Assembly (NCBI RefSeq): GCF_014195535.1
Contig: NZ_JACIBY010000001.1
Coordinates: 970,669-1,034,668 of the forward strand
Direction: 5' to 3'
Origin: Runella defluvii
Lineage (GTDB): Bacteria > Bacteroidota > Bacteroidia > Cytophagales > Spirosomataceae
DNA: 64,000 nt
Part shown: positions 60,862 through 64,000 of the stretch, in pieces
How the letters are laid out: the number at the start of each line of letters is the position of its first letter
Position numbering within the stretch: the stretch's first letter is position 1
Program-made: the position numbers and the translations under genes
The notes under the pieces: generated by a model
What the model saw: the letters and a program-made list of their open reading frames with translations, nothing else
What the model was told of the DNA's origin: nothing
The model's database searches: none

Positions 60862-63228
60862 TTAATTACGCAGAATAGTTGCCAGAGCGATAATTAGCGT
60901 ACTTGTAAATGACAAGATTACTGGAGCTGTGATATCTGACCTTTTATTGTCAACTGGCTGGAAAGGTACATAAATTGTAGAGCCAGGTTCTACCTTAGGG
61001 TAAATTCTAAAAAATAAAAATCTACGTGTTCGTTGGGTAAATCCATTGGCGTAAGTAATGAATCCACGGCCTCTTTGGGCTAATTCTTGATACCCCCCTG
61101 CTTGAGAAAGATAATCTCTGAAGTCATATCCTTTTGTAAAGTTAATGGAAGAAGGGTTAAGAACGGCCCCTCCAATACTTACGATTTCAGAGCGTTTTGG
61201 AACAATGAGCGTATCTCCATCTTCAAGCGTAATATTTCCTTCTACTGAAGGGTTATTCATAATTTGAGCAATATCAATCCCGATTCGAGCACCTTTCCGT
61301 TGAAACAAGGCGCCAGGTAAGTAACCTGTAACTTTGATTCCTCCTGTGCGCTCAAGAAGATTGGAAATTTTTTCATCGGTATTAACAATGGCATACGTAC
61401 CAGGGTAGTTGACTTCGCCCATTACATGTACACTTCGTTGCTCTTCATAGTTAGGAGCTTTTCGGATATACACAATATCAAATGGTTGCAGTTTGAATTT
61501 GGAGTCTTCAGGAGATAGATTGAGCTTAGGGTCAATATCTAACCGTATTATTTCAACCTTATATACTCGGTCAGAATTTAACTCTTTTACCCGCCGTGCA
61601 ATTTCAATGCGAGAGCCAATGGCACCCTCCGTAAATCCACCTCCAATTAGCACTAAATCGGCTACTGTCATTCCTTCTGCATAAGGAGCATCTCCTTCAC
61701 TATTGGCTTCTCCTAAAAGGGTTACAAAAGCTTCTTCACGTAGTTCTTTGATGGTTTTGATGACAATACTATCTTGGCGATGTAGCTCAATATCAGGAAT
61801 TTCTCCTTTTAGTATCTTGTTAATGTCAACAGAAACTACCTGTGGCTCACCGTTTTCCTTTTCACGAAAAATAACAGCTCGGTTCCTAAAAGCATTTTCT
61901 TTGAGCCCATCCGCTTTTTTTAGGAGTTGTCCAAATGTTTTGGTTTCTGGAGTAAGAGCATAGTCGCCAGGGCGAAATACGGCTCCTTGAATCTGAACGC
62001 GATTTTGATAACGATCAAGAAGGATTTTTCCCACTTCAATCCTATCGCCATTTTGAAGTTTAAAATTCTTTAGTTCTCCTTGAGGAATATTTAATACCTC
62101 GATTTCACGATCTGTCGGCCTACGACCTGTCACGTAGGCTCTGTAAGCCATACTTGTAAAGCCACCAGAAAATTGAAGTAATTGCTCAAGAGATTCGTTT
62201 TCTTTAATTTCGTAGATGGCGGGGCGTTTAATTTCTCCATCCAATTCAATTCGATTGGTAAAAAACGGGACTTGAATAATGTCTTGGTCTTGCAGTAAAA
62301 TATTGTCAGCCTGTTCGCCTGTTAACAAGAATTGATAAAGATCAATCGTTCGGACTACTTTGTTGTTTCTTAAAACTCGGATATTTCGATAAGTCCCCAT
62401 GCTATCTGGTCCGCCACATAGATACAAGGCATTGAATGCGGTCGCCAACGAAGAAACGGTATAGGAGCCAGGCTTTACAACTTCACCGATAATACTCACT
62501 CGAATGCTCCGAATATTGCCCAAATTTACAACGGCATACGTGCCTCCCCCCGAATTTAAACCCGAATAAGCTTGACGTAGGCGAGAGACAAGACGTTCCT
62601 TCGCCTCTTCAATAGTCAGTCCACTAACATATACGGGTGCGAGATTTAAAACTTTTACAGTACCTTCTGGACTAACTTTTAAACGATAACTGTCAGAGGC
62701 ATTGCCAAAAATATCTATAACAAGTTCGTCATCAGGGCCAAGTTGATAGTTCTTGGGTGTGGCGATACGTAAGTTGGGTTCAAATGTAAGGTCAGTACTT
62801 TGAAAAAGTTTACTACCAAAAATTTCAAGCTTTTTTGACTTAACTTGTTTCAATGTATCTTCATCTTCCTTCTTCTTTTTAAGGACCTCACGTTTGCTAA
62901 GATCGCCCAATTGTTTTCTACCATTAACTTTAGTAGTTGAGTCTGAAAGGTCTCTTTTATCAGTTAAAGTTTTTTTATTCTGAACCTCTGAAATTCGCTG
63001 CCGCATTCGTGCAATATCGGACAAAGTATAGCCACGTTCAAGGGCAGCTTGTTCAATTTGCATTTCAGACAAACCGCTTGCTTGCGCCTTTTTGTAAAAT
63101 TCTAAGACTTGTTCGTCTGAGAGTTGATTAACACTGGTCGAAGTCGATTTTTGACTTTGAGCAAGAAGGGAAAAGCCAGTGAAGAGAAGGCAAATAGAGA
63201 GTAGCCAAATCCTCTCAGTCACTTTCAT
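60862..63228 (-). CDS. SLBB-domain outer-membrane polysaccharide export protein (Wza-like)
   Basis: This protein of about 788 residues has a signal peptide (MKVTERIWLLSICLLFTGFSLLAQ; start 63228 is preferred over the start at 63258). A poly-sugar-export domain (LGPDDELVIDIFGNASDSYRLKVSPEGTV, about 160-190) is followed by five or six SLBB units through residue 750, and a final membrane segment (about 770-787). It is longer than E. coli Wza and typical of Bacteroidota. It probably forms the export channel of the polymer. It is the first gene after the promoter at 63296-63327. Confidence 0.88.
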   Translation of the reverse strand: MKVTERIWLLSICLLFTGFSLLAQSQKSTSTSVNQLSDEQVLEFYKKAQASGLSEMQIEQAALERGYTLSDIARMRQRISEVQNKKTLTDKRDLSDSTTKVNGRKQLGDLSKREVLKKKKEDEDTLKQVKSKKLEIFGSKLFQSTDLTFEPNLRIATPKNYQLGPDDELVIDIFGNASDSYRLKVSPEGTVKVLNLAPVYVSGLTIEEAKERLVSRLRQAYSGLNSGGGTYAVVNLGNIRSIRVSIIGEVVKPGSYTVSSLATAFNALYLCGGPDSMGTYRNIRVLRNNKVVRTIDLYQFLLTGEQADNILLQDQDIIQVPFFTNRIELDGEIKRPAIYEIKENESLEQLLQFSGGFTSMAYRAYVTGRRPTDREIEVLNIPQGELKNFKLQNGDRIEVGKILLDRYQNRVQIQGAVFRPGDYALTPETKTFGQLLKKADGLKENAFRNRAVIFREKENGEPQVVSVDINKILKGEIPDIELHRQDSIVIKTIKELREEAFVTLLGEANSEGDAPYAEGMTVADLVLIGGGFTEGAIGSRIEIARRVKELNSDRVYKVEIIRLDIDPKLNLSPEDSKFKLQPFDIVYIRKAPNYEEQRSVHVMGEVNYPGTYAIVNTDEKISNLLERTGGIKVTGYLPGALFQRKGARIGIDIAQIMNNPSVEGNITLEDGDTLIVPKRSEIVSIGGAVLNPSSINFTKGYDFRDYLSQAGGYQELAQRGRGFITYANGFTQRTRRFLFFRIYPKVEPGSTIYVPFQPVDNKRSDITAPVILSFTSTLIIALATILRN

Positions 63229-63295
63229 TAAATACATATAAACTTGTAGTTTGGACATTCATCTCGGGAAGAAGAATAGAAAAACTTCCGAGGTT

Positions 63296-63327
63296 CAAAA
63301 TTAGGCAAGTCTTGGCGGATTGCCAAA
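63296..63327 (-). promoter_or_regulatory. Promoter of the exopolysaccharide locus with an embedded dyad
   Basis: The minus strand reads TTTG (63324-63327), 20 bases, then TAATTTTG (63296-63303): a full match to the Bacteroidota -33/-7 layout. TTGGC (63312-63316) and GCCAA (63322-63326) form a 5-bp inverted repeat overlapping the -33 element, which may be an operator. Transcription would begin near 63289, 61 bases before the Wza start. Between here and 63504 nothing else is recognised. Confidence 0.65.
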
Positions 63328-63504
63328 CATCTCCACAAGATTTTGGATTTTGCCAAGTTGTAAAAACAATATCATACGCTATTTTTGGGGGAAAATAAGT
63401 TATCACCGAGCATTTTTACAGTCTAAAAATATGACAGAGCAAGTAGGGTAAAAATTTGTGAACTGTATTTTTTAATGAAAAGCTTTCAAAAGTTGAAATA
63501 AAAT

Positions 63505-64000
63505 ATGAGAATTATACAAGTAATCACTCTTGGTAATGAGCTATATGGAGCACAAAGGCATGTACTTGATTTGAGTGAAAGCCTTAAAGCTCAAGGCCAT
63601 GAAGTGATACTTCTTCTGGGTACTTCAGGGAAGACTGAAAATGCGGCGCGTTCTATTGGATTGCAAACCTACTTACTTAACCATCTTAAAAGGCCAATTC
63701 AGCCTATACATGATATACTGGGGATTATTGAACTGGTAAAGCTTTTCAAAGAGCTAAAGCCAGATATTGTGGCTTCTCATTCAAGCAAAGCTGGTATTTT
63801 AGTAAGAATTGCCGCTTGGTGGTTAGGAATTCCAAACACATTCACAGTCCATGGTTGGTCTTTTGCTGAGGGAAGTGCCTTTTTGTCAAGAAAGTTTTTT
63901 CAAGTAATTGAAAAAATGATTGGTTGGATTTCGTGCAAAGTAATAGTCATTGCAGAGTCAGACCGCCAATATGCACTTCAATTGGGAATACTTAAATCGT
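63505..64000 (+). CDS. Family 4 glycosyltransferase, partial at the window edge
   Basis: The frame starts at the ATG at 63505 and runs off the right edge with 165 codons. The N-terminus reads MRIIQVITLGNELYGAQRHV, the GT4 fold start with G-A-Q-R-H near the donor site. VASHSSKAGILVRIAAWWLGIPNTFTVHG (about 92-120) is the family's characteristic S-S/HGW segment of GT4 enzymes that act on lipid-linked sugars. It is divergent from the Wza operon, so it is transcribed separately. It probably belongs to the same polysaccharide locus. The C-terminal domain is not visible. Confidence 0.8.
   Translation, partial: MRIIQVITLGNELYGAQRHVLDLSESLKAQGHEVILLLGTSGKTENAARSIGLQTYLLNHLKRPIQPIHDILGIIELVKLFKELKPDIVASHSSKAGILVRIAAWWLGIPNTFTVHGWSFAEGSAFLSRKFFQVIEKMIGWISCKVIVIAESDRQYALQLGILKS

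Overview
The window looks like the chromosome of a Bacteroidota member, most likely order Cytophagales. The evidence is a MurF-alanine racemase fusion, a gliding-type ABC permease (GldF), a surface protein with a type IX secretion C-terminal sorting domain, and several promoters of the Bacteroidota type (TTTG about 20 bases before TAnnTTTG). The genus is not determined. Base composition is mosaic: housekeeping genes are of medium GC, while 1-3.1 kb, 6.9-12.2 kb and 54.5-59.7 kb are clearly AT-rich.

Layout. (1) 0.1-3.1 kb: an AT-rich overlapping gene pair, a NACHT-type NTPase followed by a RelA/SpoT-type nucleotidyltransferase; I read it as a candidate anti-phage or abortive-infection module. 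(2) 3.2-6.7 kb and 12.6-15.0 kb: two halves of a carbohydrate-degrading set (BNR-type propeller, heparinase II/III-like lyase, alginate-lyase-fold protein, GH43 enzyme). (3) Between the halves, 6.8-12.2 kb, sits an AT-rich block of single-gene units in one orientation. The units are separated by structured repeats resembling integron attC sites. They encode a beta-propeller lipoprotein, an unknown protein, a proteasome-like Ntn hydrolase with T1/D17/K33 intact, and a HEPN-like protein. A tRNA-like gene with a grossly enlarged anticodon loop closes the block. (4) 15-33.8 kb: housekeeping and regulation (murF-alr, an AlkA-like glycosylase, GH25, thrC, a LysR regulator, a LolD-like ATPase, a DUF2083 regulator, 5-oxoprolinase, recJ-lptB-DUF4199-gldF, a saccharopine-dehydrogenase-like gene, DinB).

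(5) 33.9-43.6 kb: a 1574-residue T9SS surface protein, a NarL-type two-component pair, and an orphan three-gene operon. That operon holds two small paralogues sharing a DHIRG motif plus a PI-PLC-like protein, all without signal peptides, behind an array of direct repeats. (6) 43.6-64 kb: a large exopolysaccharide or capsule locus on the minus strand. It contains Wza/SLBB export, Wzz, flippase, FkbM methyltransferase, polymerases, many glycosyltransferases, an epimerase and a methyltransferase-glycosyltransferase fusion. It starts from a clear promoter at 63.3 kb and has a probable second promoter at 54.4 kb. A divergent GT4 gene runs off the right edge.

The best candidates for something undescribed are the NACHT/RelA-SpoT pair, the attC-like cassette block with its proteasome-like enzyme and odd tRNA, and the DHIRG/PI-PLC operon. 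No searches or structure predictions were run; functions rest on motifs seen by eye.
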